Shown: positions 17,462 through 25,489 of the stretch, piece by piece
Position numbering within the stretch: the first letter of the stretch is position 1
Layout of the letters: each line of letters begins with the position of its first letter
DNA from: Bacteroidota bacterium
GTDB lineage: Bacteria > Bacteroidota > Bacteroidia > UKL13-3
NCBI GenBank assembly: GCA_040388375.1
Contig: JAZKBU010000004.1
Location: 124,001-188,000, forward strand
Direction: 5' to 3'
DNA length: 64,000 nucleotides
Notes under the pieces: model-generated
The model's database searches: none
What the model was told of the DNA's origin: nothing
What the model saw: only the letters and a program-made list of their open reading frames with translations
Position numbers and translations under genes: made by a program

Positions 17462-18631
17462 ATGAAATCTATATCTCTTTTAATTGGCGCAGGATTTTCC
17501 GCCCCAGCAGGTTATCCAACGGGTGACAAGTTGAACGCATTACTATTAAATTGCAAAGCAGATAATTTTAAGTTTACTTCCTATGGCGCTCTTTACATTT
17601 CTCCTAAACCAGGAAATAAAACATCTTATGATGTAGAGTTTGACTTCTGCATGGAATTGATGCAATATTTCAAAATGAAGAATGGGCACTTTGATTATGA
17701 AGAATTCTATGATTTCTTTAGAGACGAAGCCATTAAAGACGCAGGTGTTGAAAAAATAGCGCAGCCATATCTTAATTCATCAAATGTAAAACAACTTCTT
17801 TTTTCTTTAACAAAAGTGTATGTTCAAGTTGTTTCCTACTATTTAAAAGATAAAAATAATAAAAAGTGGTACGATGACGAGTCTTATTCCACAAACTTAG
17901 ATCTCTATGAAGGATATACAGGGATACTAAAATACCTCCATCAATTAAGTAAAGAATATATTATAAATATTCATAGCCTTAATCATGATTTACTGTTCGA
18001 AAGTTTTGGTAATACTGCATTTATGGCTGGAGAAATAAGTGATGGGTTTGAAGAACAAGATTCGCCCTATTATGGAGACAAATGGCTCTCTCATGGTCAT
18101 ACTTATCGCACAAGATTATCAAGATACACTGGAAAGTATGACAAACAGTTTCGTTTATACAAACTGCATGGTAGTCGTGATTATGGTGTATATTACAAAA
18201 GTGAAGGGAGTATTGCTTCATCTGAGAATTATTTTAAAATTAAGAGTGGGATTGGATTTGATGATATATACAAAGAAGTTAAAAATACAGAAGGTGTAGT
18301 GAATTATGAACACTGTTGGTTGAATTATCATGCAGATTTTTTAATTGGAAAGACATCAAAAATTGAACGTTATAAAGAGCCTTTATTGTATAAAAACATA
18401 TTTGAAAATTTCACTGCTAATCTAGAAGCTGCTGAACAGCTAATAATTATTGGATATGGAGGAAGAGACTCAGAGGTAAATAAACTCATTATTGAAAATT
18501 TTGATTATAAAAATAAACCTGTTTATATAATTGACCCATTTGCTGGTTCAGATGTAAAAGATTTGGCCCTACAGATTAAAGCTAAACTTATAGATAAGCA
18601 ATTGGAGGAATTGAATGCAGGCGATTTTTAA
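17462..18631 (+). CDS. SIR2-like domain protein (candidate anti-phage NADase)
   Basis: 389 residues, no membrane segment. SIR2-type Rossmann signature 'LIGAGFSAPAGYPTG' (GAGxS, residues 9-13), 'INIHSLNHDLLFE' around residue 173 in place of the usual TTNYD, 'LYKLHGSRDYG' with the catalytic-type His near 235, and 'LIIIGYGGRDSEV' near 330. This is the SIR2_2-like group found in prokaryotic defence proteins that consume NAD on infection, not a deacetylase of the CobB type (no zinc Cys quartet). It stands alone in an accessory patch, is more AT-rich than the upstream operon, and is followed by a truncated endonuclease-like stub. A defence role is inferred. Confidence 0.8.
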   Translation: MKSISLLIGAGFSAPAGYPTGDKLNALLLNCKADNFKFTSYGALYISPKPGNKTSYDVEFDFCMELMQYFKMKNGHFDYEEFYDFFRDEAIKDAGVEKIAQPYLNSSNVKQLLFSLTKVYVQVVSYYLKDKNNKKWYDDESYSTNLDLYEGYTGILKYLHQLSKEYIINIHSLNHDLLFESFGNTAFMAGEISDGFEEQDSPYYGDKWLSHGHTYRTRLSRYTGKYDKQFRLYKLHGSRDYGVYYKSEGSIASSENYFKIKSGIGFDDIYKEVKNTEGVVNYEHCWLNYHADFLIGKTSKIERYKEPLLYKNIFENFTANLEAAEQLIIIGYGGRDSEVNKLIIENFDYKNKPVYIIDPFAGSDVKDLALQIKAKLIDKQLEELNAGDF

Positions 18632-18674
18632 TGAAACTACCATAATTAATTTATAGAACAATTAAAGAATAAAA

Positions 18675-18803
18675 ATGGAAGCCCCCAAATTATTAAGAAG
18701 ACCTGCAAATTGGCAAGATTTTGAAAGTTTATGTAAAATGTTATGGGGTGAGTTGTGGAAATGCCCTGATGAAATTAAAAAAAACGGAAGAACAGTTTAC
18801 TAA
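18675..18803 (+). pseudogene. 42-codon stub of an Mrr-like endonuclease / defence-protein N-terminus
   Basis: A short open frame 43 bases after the SIR2 gene encodes a 42-residue peptide ending in '...KKNGRTVY'. Its words 'LRRPANWQDFESLCKMLW' and 'WKCPDEIKKNGR' strongly resemble the first ~40 residues of Mrr/REase-like domains that head many defence proteins, which continue with a GQ..GVDVYG segment. Here the frame runs into unrelated sequence and stops, so it is a truncated remnant rather than a functional small protein. Recognition is from memory of the family pattern and would need a search to confirm. Confidence 0.6.
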
Positions 18804-19169
18804 GATTAGTTGTTTTTCCACACCAAAATATAAAGAATTGCTTCATACGTAGCAATAACAGGGGTAACCATATCAGTATTTGTTTGCCAACCGGATAAGG
18901 AGCAAAATACTACCTCCGTATTTCCTTCCCTACTCAGTAGGGAACAAAATACAGACCCCGTAAAAGCTTCCCTATCAGGTAGGGAGCAAAATACGTACCC
19001 TGTATTCCTATACCAACCCGGTTGGCAATACAATACGTACCCCGTAAGACCTTCCCTACCGGGTTAGCAGCATTTCCTGTATTTAATTAGCGTAATTGAT
19101 AATGCATTTTCCATTCTATAAAGATTATTTTTGATAACAAAACTTGTTTAACCTCTTATACTCTGCTAA
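18804..19169. other. Gene-free region dominated by a 42-bp tandem repeat
   Basis: 366 bases between the endonuclease stub and the lipoprotein gene. Most of it is the tandem repeat array described separately. The last ~90 bases are AT-rich and presumably hold the lipoprotein promoter. No complete gene is convincing on either strand. Confidence 0.65.
18879..19081. repeat. 42-bp tandem repeat, four full units plus a 35-bp partial unit
   Basis: Units at 18879-18920, 18921-18962, 18963-19004 and 19005-19046 are each exactly 42 bp; a partial unit covers 19047-19081. Each has a central palindrome of the type TCCCTAC-xxx-GTAGGGA, then GCAAAATAC, then a short TACG-TACCC-CGTA inverted repeat. The units have diverged while keeping length and inverted symmetry. 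There are no spacers, so this is not CRISPR. The minus strand stays open across all units with a 14-residue period (VFCSL core). Confidence 0.85.
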
Positions 19170-19634
19170 ATGACCCGAACCATTTTAACAAGCTTACTTT
19201 TTATGCTGACTATTTTGTTTGCCTGCCAAACCACCAAGGTATTATCGTTAAAAAATAAACAAGGTTATAGGGAGTACAATATACTCAGCAAGGAAAGGTT
19301 TACTGAATTAAAGCAAATGGTCAGTTACAGAACACATGTATTGGACGGTAACTTTAATTATGCCCTTAACTTCACTATTCTTGATTCTGCCCGTTTGGTT
19401 AGTAAAAAACAGCTTCATTTTCCGGCAGATACCACTATTGTTAAACCTAAATTTGATATTGGTTCTATATGGAATTGGGGGGATGAACCATATACTTTAA
19501 AAGGCGATTTTATACTGCTTAACTGGACGGATAGTTCAGTTACTATTGAAGAAGATATGAAGGTGTACGACCTGAGAACAAAGGAACATTTTATTTATAA
19601 AGGCAAAAGGACATTTACTAAAAAAGATAAATAG
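19170..19634 (+). CDS. Predicted lipoprotein, function unknown
   Basis: 154 residues. The N-terminus 'MTRTILTSLLFMLTILFACQTT' has a lipobox (LFAC) with the lipidated Cys at residue 19. The remainder is beta-rich with no recognised domain. It is probably anchored in the inner or outer membrane facing the periplasm. Not obviously linked to its neighbours. Confidence 0.7.
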   Translation: MTRTILTSLLFMLTILFACQTTKVLSLKNKQGYREYNILSKERFTELKQMVSYRTHVLDGNFNYALNFTILDSARLVSKKQLHFPADTTIVKPKFDIGSIWNWGDEPYTLKGDFILLNWTDSSVTIEEDMKVYDLRTKEHFIYKGKRTFTKKDK

Positions 19635-19706
19635 CTTTACGTAGTAAATGGTTATGGAGAAAGGTTGGTGAGGACACCAACCTTGGGCAAATTATAATGG
19701 GTTCAA

Positions 19707-20159
19707 TTAGGCCATTTCTTTCTCGAAACAAACGCTCGACTCCACATCGGCATACTGCCCGAAATTAGGGATAATAGCATACTGGTTCTTTTTGTATAAG
19801 CTGATGGCTTCGGGTTGTTTTTCGCCTGTTTCTAAAATACATTTTTTAAAGTTCAGTTCTTTGGTCCACTTTTCCAGCTCCTGTAAAACCAGTGAGGCTA
19901 TGCCTTTTCCACGTCTGTTTAATGGTACAAACATTCTTTTTACTTCCATGGTATTGTCATCGTATTGTTTAACGGCTCCGCAGCCAACCGGCTCGTTTCC
20001 GTCATACGCTACTACCACGTATTTAATCATATCTATTTTGTTGTACTGAGCAAAAAAAGCGTGCTCTTCGCCATCTCTTATTTTAAGGTCAATGTCAAGC
20101 TCTCTTACCAATGCCTGAAAGTCTGTGTTGTCCGAATTGGTGCGTGTTAGTGTTATCAT
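19707..20159 (-). CDS. GNAT-family N-acetyltransferase
   Basis: 150 residues. The acetyl-CoA motif is 'VKRMFVPLNRRGKGIASLVLQ' near residue 73 (R/Q-x-x-G-x-G/A), followed by 'CILETGEKQPEAISLYKKNQY'. Cytoplasmic; substrate unknown. Its start is about 120 bases from the divergent dehydrogenase gene, so the two share a promoter region. Confidence 0.88.
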   Translation of the reverse strand: MITLTRTNSDNTDFQALVRELDIDLKIRDGEEHAFFAQYNKIDMIKYVVVAYDGNEPVGCGAVKQYDDNTMEVKRMFVPLNRRGKGIASLVLQELEKWTKELNFKKCILETGEKQPEAISLYKKNQYAIIPNFGQYADVESSVCFEKEMA

Positions 20160-20267
20160 ATTTGGCGTTTTTTCGGGCTCAATGATAGTAGAATTCTATT
20201 AAAAACAATTGTCAAAATTGCTGAACAGATAGGTAAAAAGGCAACTAGTTTTTATCAAATCAAACCA

Positions 20268-20275
20268 TAATTTTG
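20268..20275 (+). promoter_or_regulatory. -7 element of the hydroxyacyl-CoA dehydrogenase gene
   Basis: TAATTTTG matches the Bacteroidota TAnnTTTG element exactly. It ends 6 bases before the ATG at 20282, so transcription would start almost at the initiation codon and the mRNA would be nearly leaderless. No TTTG -33 element is visible at the usual spacing. Confidence 0.45.
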
Positions 20276-20281
20276 TGCCCC

Positions 20282-21130
20282 ATGAAAGAAATTAAAACAA
20301 TTGCCATTGCCGGAGCAGGAACTATGGGTGCAGGTATAGCACAGGTTACTGCGCAAAGTGCCTATAAAACTATATTGTTTGATATTAACCAAACGGTATT
20401 GGATAAAGCAAAAACAGGTATTGAAAAAGGCTTGCAGTTTTTGCTTGATAAAGGCAAAATAACGGCTGCGCAAAAGGAAACTACCCTTTCACTGATACAT
20501 TTTACGACCAATATTAACGAGGTGGTAGCCGACTTAATTATTGAAGCGGTTATTGAACGTATTGACATTAAACACGATTTTTTTAATAAAGTAGCTGCTA
20601 TTAATGGCCCTGATTGCATTTTGGCCAGCAATACATCTTCCATACCCATTACGCAAATTGCAGCCAAAATACCAAACCCGGGACGTGTTATAGGTATTCA
20701 CTTTTTTAACCCTGCTCCTATTATGAAGCTAGTGGAGATTATTATTGGCGCACAAAGTGACAAGAACATAGCCCTGCATGCTAAAAAATTAATTGAAAGC
20801 ATGGGTAAAACCTGTGTAATAGCAGCCGATGCACCGGGTTTTATAGTTAACCGCGTGGCTCGCCACTATTATGTAGAGGGCTTAAAAATACTGGAAGAGC
20901 AGGTAGCTGCTTTTGAAGACATTGATGCTTTAATGGAAAGCAGTGGATTTAAAATGGGGCCTTTCCGCTTAATGGATTTAATTGGGGTTGATACGAATTT
21001 ATCGGTTACTACTTCTATGTATAATTTGTTTAACCAGGATGGTAAGTTCAGGCCTAACCGCATTCAGCAGCAAAAGGTAGATGCTGGCTTGCATGGCCGT
21101 AAAACGGGTAAAGGTTTTTACGAGTATTAG
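20282..21130 (+). CDS. 3-hydroxybutyryl-CoA / 3-hydroxyacyl-CoA dehydrogenase
   Basis: 282 residues from ATG 20282, the usual length for stand-alone enzymes. N-terminal NAD-binding motif 'IAGAGTMGAGIAQ' (residues 9-21), 'IIEAVIERIDIK', 'ASNTSSIPIT', then the signature 'GIHFFNPAPIMKLVEII' with the catalytic His near residue 140, and the C-terminal domain with 'DAPGFIVNRV' and 'GRKTGKGFYEY'. It oxidises 3-hydroxyacyl-CoA with NAD in fatty-acid or butanoate metabolism. No other beta-oxidation genes are adjacent. Confidence 0.95.
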   Translation: MKEIKTIAIAGAGTMGAGIAQVTAQSAYKTILFDINQTVLDKAKTGIEKGLQFLLDKGKITAAQKETTLSLIHFTTNINEVVADLIIEAVIERIDIKHDFFNKVAAINGPDCILASNTSSIPITQIAAKIPNPGRVIGIHFFNPAPIMKLVEIIIGAQSDKNIALHAKKLIESMGKTCVIAADAPGFIVNRVARHYYVEGLKILEEQVAAFEDIDALMESSGFKMGPFRLMDLIGVDTNLSVTTSMYNLFNQDGKFRPNRIQQQKVDAGLHGRKTGKGFYEY

Positions 21131-21135
21131 TCTTT

Positions 21136-21173
21136 TGCAGGCGTCCTCGCCTGCATCGCATTGCAGGCGATGT
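21136..21173. repeat. Overlapping inverted repeats after the dehydrogenase gene
   Basis: GCAGGCG (21137-21143), CGCCTGC (21148-21154) and GCAGGCG again (21163-21169) lie in a row, so the middle arm can pair with either neighbour; CATCGC/GCGATG gives a further arm. It lies 6 bases after the stop, unusually GC-rich for this DNA, without a T tract. Could be a transcript-end structure or a dispersed palindromic repeat. Confidence 0.55.
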
Positions 21174-21217
21174 TATTCAAATTAAAGCACTTCGTGATTT
21201 TCATATGCATAAAAAAA

Positions 21218-21237
21218 GCACCACTTTTCAGTGGTGC
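21218..21237. terminator. Terminator between the dehydrogenase and the PKD/beta-helix protein
   Basis: Stem GCACCAC/GTGGTGC with loop TTTTCA, preceded by seven A and followed by CTTTTAAT. Read on the minus strand the stem is followed by a strong T run, so it ends the large T9SS gene; it can also act weakly on the plus strand. Confidence 0.85.
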
Positions 21238-21263
21238 CTTTTAATCTTAAACAATATACTTAA

Positions 21264-24200
21264 TTATCTTACTATTACTAAACGTGTTGTTTTGCTCAAC
21301 TCTTGTGTGCTTACTTTTACAAAGTAGATACCTTGGTTGATATCAGCAGTGTTTAAAGTAACTTCATTCATACCTGAAGCAAATCTCATGTTATTGGTAG
21401 TTCTTATTACTTTACCTGTAATGTCTACTAAATCAATTTGTACATCGTTGGTTTTTGCTAAATCAAAAGCTACTGTTACGTTATCGCTGGTTGGGTTAGG
21501 GAAAACCATTAACTGGTTAATTGATTTGTTTACTTCTGTAATTGAAGAGCTTATTACGGTAACAGTTTTTGTTACTGTGTCAGCTAAGAAAGCATTGCTG
21601 GCAATTAACTGAACAGTATAAGTACCGTTAGCAGGGAAAGTAAACACAGGGTTTTTAGCCGATGATGTATCGGTAGTTGAACCTGTTACTCCAAAATCCC
21701 AAGCGTAAGTAGTAGCTGAACCTTTTTCGTCAGTTGTATTGGTAAATGTAAATTCACGTGAACCTGCAGTGCTGGTTTGTACGTAAGTAAAGTTTGCAGC
21801 CGGTTTATCAGAAACTGATACTACTACTGTTTTGTTTACAAACGATGAATCAAATGCATTTTTTGCTGTTAACTTAACAATATAGCTTCCGTTAGCAGTG
21901 AAAGCAAATGTAGGGTTTGCATCAGTTGAAGTACCTTGTCCACCAAAATCCCAAGCATAAGTGGTGTTAATACCTCTTGTATCTGTTAAGTTACTGAAGT
22001 TATAAGTTTTTGAATTTGGAACTGAAGGAGCAAAAGAGAAATCAACAATTGGAGTTGAATTGAAAGGCGTTTTACCAGTTGTAAAGTTTGAACCTGTGCT
22101 AGCAACCGAAGTACTTGTTGGTGCATAGTTAGGGTTAGTATACATAAATGGTCTAACCAAGTTAACTTCGTTTGAAGTAGTAAATGTATCAGTTCCGTTT
22201 GCAACTACCCAAGCAGCCACTTGTGCACTGGTTGTTAAGGCTAATGTATCTGACGAAGAAGCTAATCTACCAGCCCATCCTGAAGGAATACCTGCAATAA
22301 CATTGTTTTTAAATACAGCAGTACCGTTTTGGAAACCTGCATTGGTTCTTCTTGAATCAATAATTAAACCAGCTACTGGATAACCTTGTAAAATTGAATT
22401 CACTAACGTTAAAGCTGAGTTTCTTCTAATGTGTGCAGCACGTCCAAAGTTTGAATTAGGCGTAACCGTTTGGCCTGTAAAATAAGGACCAACCATTGTT
22501 ATATTTGAGAATACAGGAGCTGTTCTTGGTGAGTTAGTTGAACCATTTGCATCGTTATCACTTTCAAATCCGTTTGAACCACTTTGGTCAGCGTTTTGAG
22601 GAATGCGTAAACCTATACCGAATTGTACTAAACCTTTAAATCCGTTATCTGTATCAAAATCATCGTCAATACCAGCAAAAGCAATTAAATGTTTGCAATT
22701 TACTGCACCACCAAACCACTCATATGAATCGTCACCTGAGTAAGAAACTTGTACATTATCTACCAATGTTTTTCTTCCTACTGAGTAAAAAGTAATACCG
22801 TTAATTTCTGAGTTAGCAGCTGTTGATAATGGAATACCAGCAAACTCTACACGTACATAAGTTAAAGCACCTGAACTATCTTCATCATCTGTTCCTCCAT
22901 GGCGGCCATCAATTAAACCTGAACCTGTAACTGGTTTTGCAATTCCACCTTCTGCAGCTGCAGTATCACCTTGCGGTAAGTTATGTATAGCTTTACCAGT
23001 TAATACTAAACCACCCCAATCACCAGGAGCTCTTAAACCAGCACCTTTGCTTGAAGTAAATACAATAGGCTCAGCCAATGTACCACGGGCTATAATTTTA
23101 GCACCACGAGCTATAATTAAAGTACCTTTTCCTGTACCTCTAATTACAGTTCCCGGTTCAATGGTTAATGTGGCGTTGTTTGTTACATATACATAACCAT
23201 CGTTTAATAAATATACATTGTCTTTAGTCCAAGTTGTGTTAGTTGTAATATCGCCACCATTAATAGTAACAGTTGGTGTTGCATATGTACTATTGTTAGG
23301 CTCCCAATTAGCCCATCCTTTTGTCCAATCTTTTGTAGTATCAGCACTCATAGCACCACGGTAGTTAGTGTATTCAAAGAAATTGTTTTGTGGAACAGTT
23401 ACTGTTACACCAACAATTTTTGAAACGGTAATACTATCGTATTGATTTTTTGCTTTTAATGTTACTGTATAAAAACCATTTGAAGGGAAAGTAAATGATG
23501 GGCTAGCTAATGTTGAAGTATCAACGCTTGATGAAGTTACACCAAAATCCCATGCATAAGTAGTAGCATATCCTTTTGTATTGGTAGTATTGTTAAAAAT
23601 AAAATCTCTGGTTGTAGGATTTGTTTGAGCAAAAGTAAAGTCAGCAGTTGGTTTTAAATTTACGTTTACTACTACTACTTTAGTAAATACTGTTGAATCA
23701 AAATCGTTTACTGCTTTTAAAGTTACGGTAAAGCTTCCATTGCCCGGGAAAGTAAAAGCCGGAGCAACTGCTGTTGATGTATCGGTAGTTGATGAAGTAA
23801 CACCAAAATCCCATGCATAACGTGTAGCAAAACCTTTTGTATTGGTTAAGTTGGTAAAAGTATAAGCTAACGCTGTATTGGCTGAACTGAAATCAACAAC
23901 TGGTTTTGCATCGTAAGGAGTTTTACCTGTATTAAAGTTTGAACCTGCTTTAGCTACCGAAGTAGTTGTTGGTGCAAAATTAGGATTGGTATATACAAAT
24001 GGTCTAACCAGGTTAATATCGTTTGAAACATTGAAAGTATCTGTTCCGTTTGCAACTACCCAAGCAGCTACTTGTGCACTAGTTGTTAAAGCTAATGTAT
24101 CTGATGAAGAAGCTAATCTACCAGCCCATCCTGAAGGAATACCTGCTATAATATTGTTTTTAAATATTGCATCTCCATTTTGGAAACCAGCATTGGTTCT

Positions 24201-25298
24201 TCTTGAATCAATAATTAAACCAGCTACTGGATAACCTTGTAAAATTGAATTCACTAACGTTAAAGCTGAGTTTCTTCTAATGTGTGCAGCACGTCCAAAG
24301 TTTGAATTAGGCGTAACCGTTTGGCCTGTAAAATAAGGACCAACCATTGTTATATTTGAGAATACAGGAGCTGTTCTTGGTGAGTTAGTTGAACCATTTG
24401 CATCGTTATCACTTTCAAATCCGTTTGAACCACTTTGGTCAGCGTTTTGAGGAATGCGTAAACCTATACCGAATTGTACTAAACCTTTAAATCCGTTATC
24501 TGTATCAAAATCATCGTCAATACCAGCAAAAGCAATTAAATGTTTGCAATTTACTGCACCACCAAACCACTCATATGAATCGTCACCTGAGTAAGAAACT
24601 TGTACATTATCTACCAATGTTTTTCTTCCTACTGAGTAAAAAGTAATACCGTTAATTTCTGAGTTAGCAGCTGTTGATAATGGAATACCAGCAAACTCTA
24701 CACGTACATATGTTAAAACACCTGAACTATCGTTATCATCTGTTCCTCCATGACGGCCATCAATTAAACCTGAACCAGTAACCGGTTTTGCAATTCCACC
24801 TTCTGCGGCAGCAGTATCACCTTGAGGTAAGTTGTGAACTCCTTTACCAGTTAATACCAAGCCACCCCAATCGCCAGGAGCTCTTAAACCAGCACCTTTG
24901 CTTGAAGTAAATACAATAGGCTCAGCTAATGTACCTTGTGCAATAATTTTAGCACCGCGACAAATAATTAAAGAACCTTTTCCGGTTCCTCTTATTACTG
25001 TTCCCGGTTCAATGGTTAATGTTGCGTTGTTTGTTACATATACATAACCATCGTTTAATAAGTACACATTGTTTTTTGTCCATGTTGTGTTAGTAGTGAT
25101 GTCGCCACCGTTCACTGTAACCGTTGTTGCCGAATAAACAGTATTGTTGGGATCCCAATTTGCCCATCCTTTTGTCCAATCCTTTGTAGTATCGGAATCA
25201 ATGGCTCCTCTATAATTAGTAGGAGTGAAAAAATTGTTTTGTGCAAATGCTACTACCGTAAACATAAGCATAAAAACAGAAGTAATAATTTTTTTCAT
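21264..25298 (-). CDS. Large T9SS cargo protein: two near-identical beta-helix-like halves, PKD-like repeats, type A sorting domain
   Basis: 1344 residues when started at ATG 25298, which directly yields the signal peptide 'MKKIITSVFMLMFTVVAFAQ'; an upstream in-frame ATG would add 22 non-signal residues. Order: first half beginning 'NNFFTPTNYRGA' with a right-handed beta-helix-like region, two PKD-like repeats ('YAWDFGVTSS', 'GSFTVTLKAVND'), a second half beginning 'NNFFEYTNYRGA' that repeats the first, two more PKD-like repeats, then a sorting domain ('LMVFPNPTSDNVTVAF ... GIYFVKVS'). The halves are 617 residues apart, with 521 bp of perfectly identical DNA inside them. It is read toward the same end as the upstream TonB-dependent receptor. 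Probably a surface-bound ligand- or polymer-binding partner of that receptor (inference). Confidence 0.85.
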   Translation of the reverse strand: MKKIITSVFMLMFTVVAFAQNNFFTPTNYRGAIDSDTTKDWTKGWANWDPNNTVYSATTVTVNGGDITTNTTWTKNNVYLLNDGYVYVTNNATLTIEPGTVIRGTGKGSLIICRGAKIIAQGTLAEPIVFTSSKGAGLRAPGDWGGLVLTGKGVHNLPQGDTAAAEGGIAKPVTGSGLIDGRHGGTDDNDSSGVLTYVRVEFAGIPLSTAANSEINGITFYSVGRKTLVDNVQVSYSGDDSYEWFGGAVNCKHLIAFAGIDDDFDTDNGFKGLVQFGIGLRIPQNADQSGSNGFESDNDANGSTNSPRTAPVFSNITMVGPYFTGQTVTPNSNFGRAAHIRRNSALTLVNSILQGYPVAGLIIDSRRTNAGFQNGDAIFKNNIIAGIPSGWAGRLASSSDTLALTTSAQVAAWVVANGTDTFNVSNDINLVRPFVYTNPNFAPTTTSVAKAGSNFNTGKTPYDAKPVVDFSSANTALAYTFTNLTNTKGFATRYAWDFGVTSSTTDTSTAVAPAFTFPGNGSFTVTLKAVNDFDSTVFTKVVVVNVNLKPTADFTFAQTNPTTRDFIFNNTTNTKGYATTYAWDFGVTSSSVDTSTLASPSFTFPSNGFYTVTLKAKNQYDSITVSKIVGVTVTVPQNNFFEYTNYRGAMSADTTKDWTKGWANWEPNNSTYATPTVTINGGDITTNTTWTKDNVYLLNDGYVYVTNNATLTIEPGTVIRGTGKGTLIIARGAKIIARGTLAEPIVFTSSKGAGLRAPGDWGGLVLTGKAIHNLPQGDTAAAEGGIAKPVTGSGLIDGRHGGTDDEDSSGALTYVRVEFAGIPLSTAANSEINGITFYSVGRKTLVDNVQVSYSGDDSYEWFGGAVNCKHLIAFAGIDDDFDTDNGFKGLVQFGIGLRIPQNADQSGSNGFESDNDANGSTNSPRTAPVFSNITMVGPYFTGQTVTPNSNFGRAAHIRRNSALTLVNSILQGYPVAGLIIDSRRTNAGFQNGTAVFKNNVIAGIPSGWAGRLASSSDTLALTTSAQVAAWVVANGTDTFTTSNEVNLVRPFMYTNPNYAPTSTSVASTGSNFTTGKTPFNSTPIVDFSFAPSVPNSKTYNFSNLTDTRGINTTYAWDFGGQGTSTDANPTFAFTANGSYIVKLTAKNAFDSSFVNKTVVVSVSDKPAANFTYVQTSTAGSREFTFTNTTDEKGSATTYAWDFGVTGSTTDTSSAKNPVFTFPANGTYTVQLIASNAFLADTVTKTVTVISSSITEVNKSINQLMVFPNPTSDNVTVAFDLAKTNDVQIDLVDITGKVIRTTNNMRFASGMNEVTLNTADINQGIYFVKVSTQELSKTTRLVIVR

Positions 25299-25360
25299 TT
25301 TCTTATTTGTTTTATTAAGATGCAGCAAAGTAACTTCTACCCTGTTATCAAATATTGAAT

Positions 25361-25370
25361 TCAATGTTAA
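25361..25370 (-). promoter_or_regulatory. TCAATGTTAA box upstream of the PKD/beta-helix gene
   Basis: The 10-mer is identical to one at 28387-28396 before the TonB-dependent receptor. Its AATGTTA core sits 29 nt from the -7-like TTACTTTG (minus strand, 25326-25333). In the receptor promoter the nearest core is 18 nt from TTATTTTG; the difference is exactly one 11-bp unit. Confidence 0.5.
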
Positions 25371-25430
25371 GTTAAGGTAAAGTGGTGTAATATTTTTTAC
25401 ACATTACAAATAGCCCGAGAGGCCAATAAA

Positions 25431-25460
25431 AAAGGTGTTTGAACCAAATCAAACACCTTT
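25431..25460 (-). terminator. Terminator of the TonB-dependent receptor gene
   Basis: Perfect 12-bp stem (AAAGGTGTTTGA / TCAAACACCTTT) with loop ACCAAA; on the minus strand it is followed by a T-rich run. It lies 30 bases after the receptor stop and separates it from the PKD gene, which has its own promoter. Confidence 0.88.
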
Positions 25461-25489
25461 CATTTTATAATGTAATTTAACCTGTGTTA

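Noticed and set aside
18806-19033. 75-codon minus-strand frame with a repeating VFCSL peptide
   Set aside because: The period follows from a 42-bp DNA repeat with internal palindromes. It starts at TTG, has no signal for translation, and the repeat explains the openness of the frame. Not called as a gene, but mentioned in the repeat finding.
18879-19081. CRISPR array
   Set aside because: Units are directly contiguous, with no unique spacers, no near-identical repeats, and no cas genes in the window.
21264-25364. Start of the PKD/beta-helix protein at 25364
   Set aside because: That start adds 22 residues in front of a textbook signal peptide; ATG 25298 gives the signal peptide directly and lies after the TTACTTTG promoter element.
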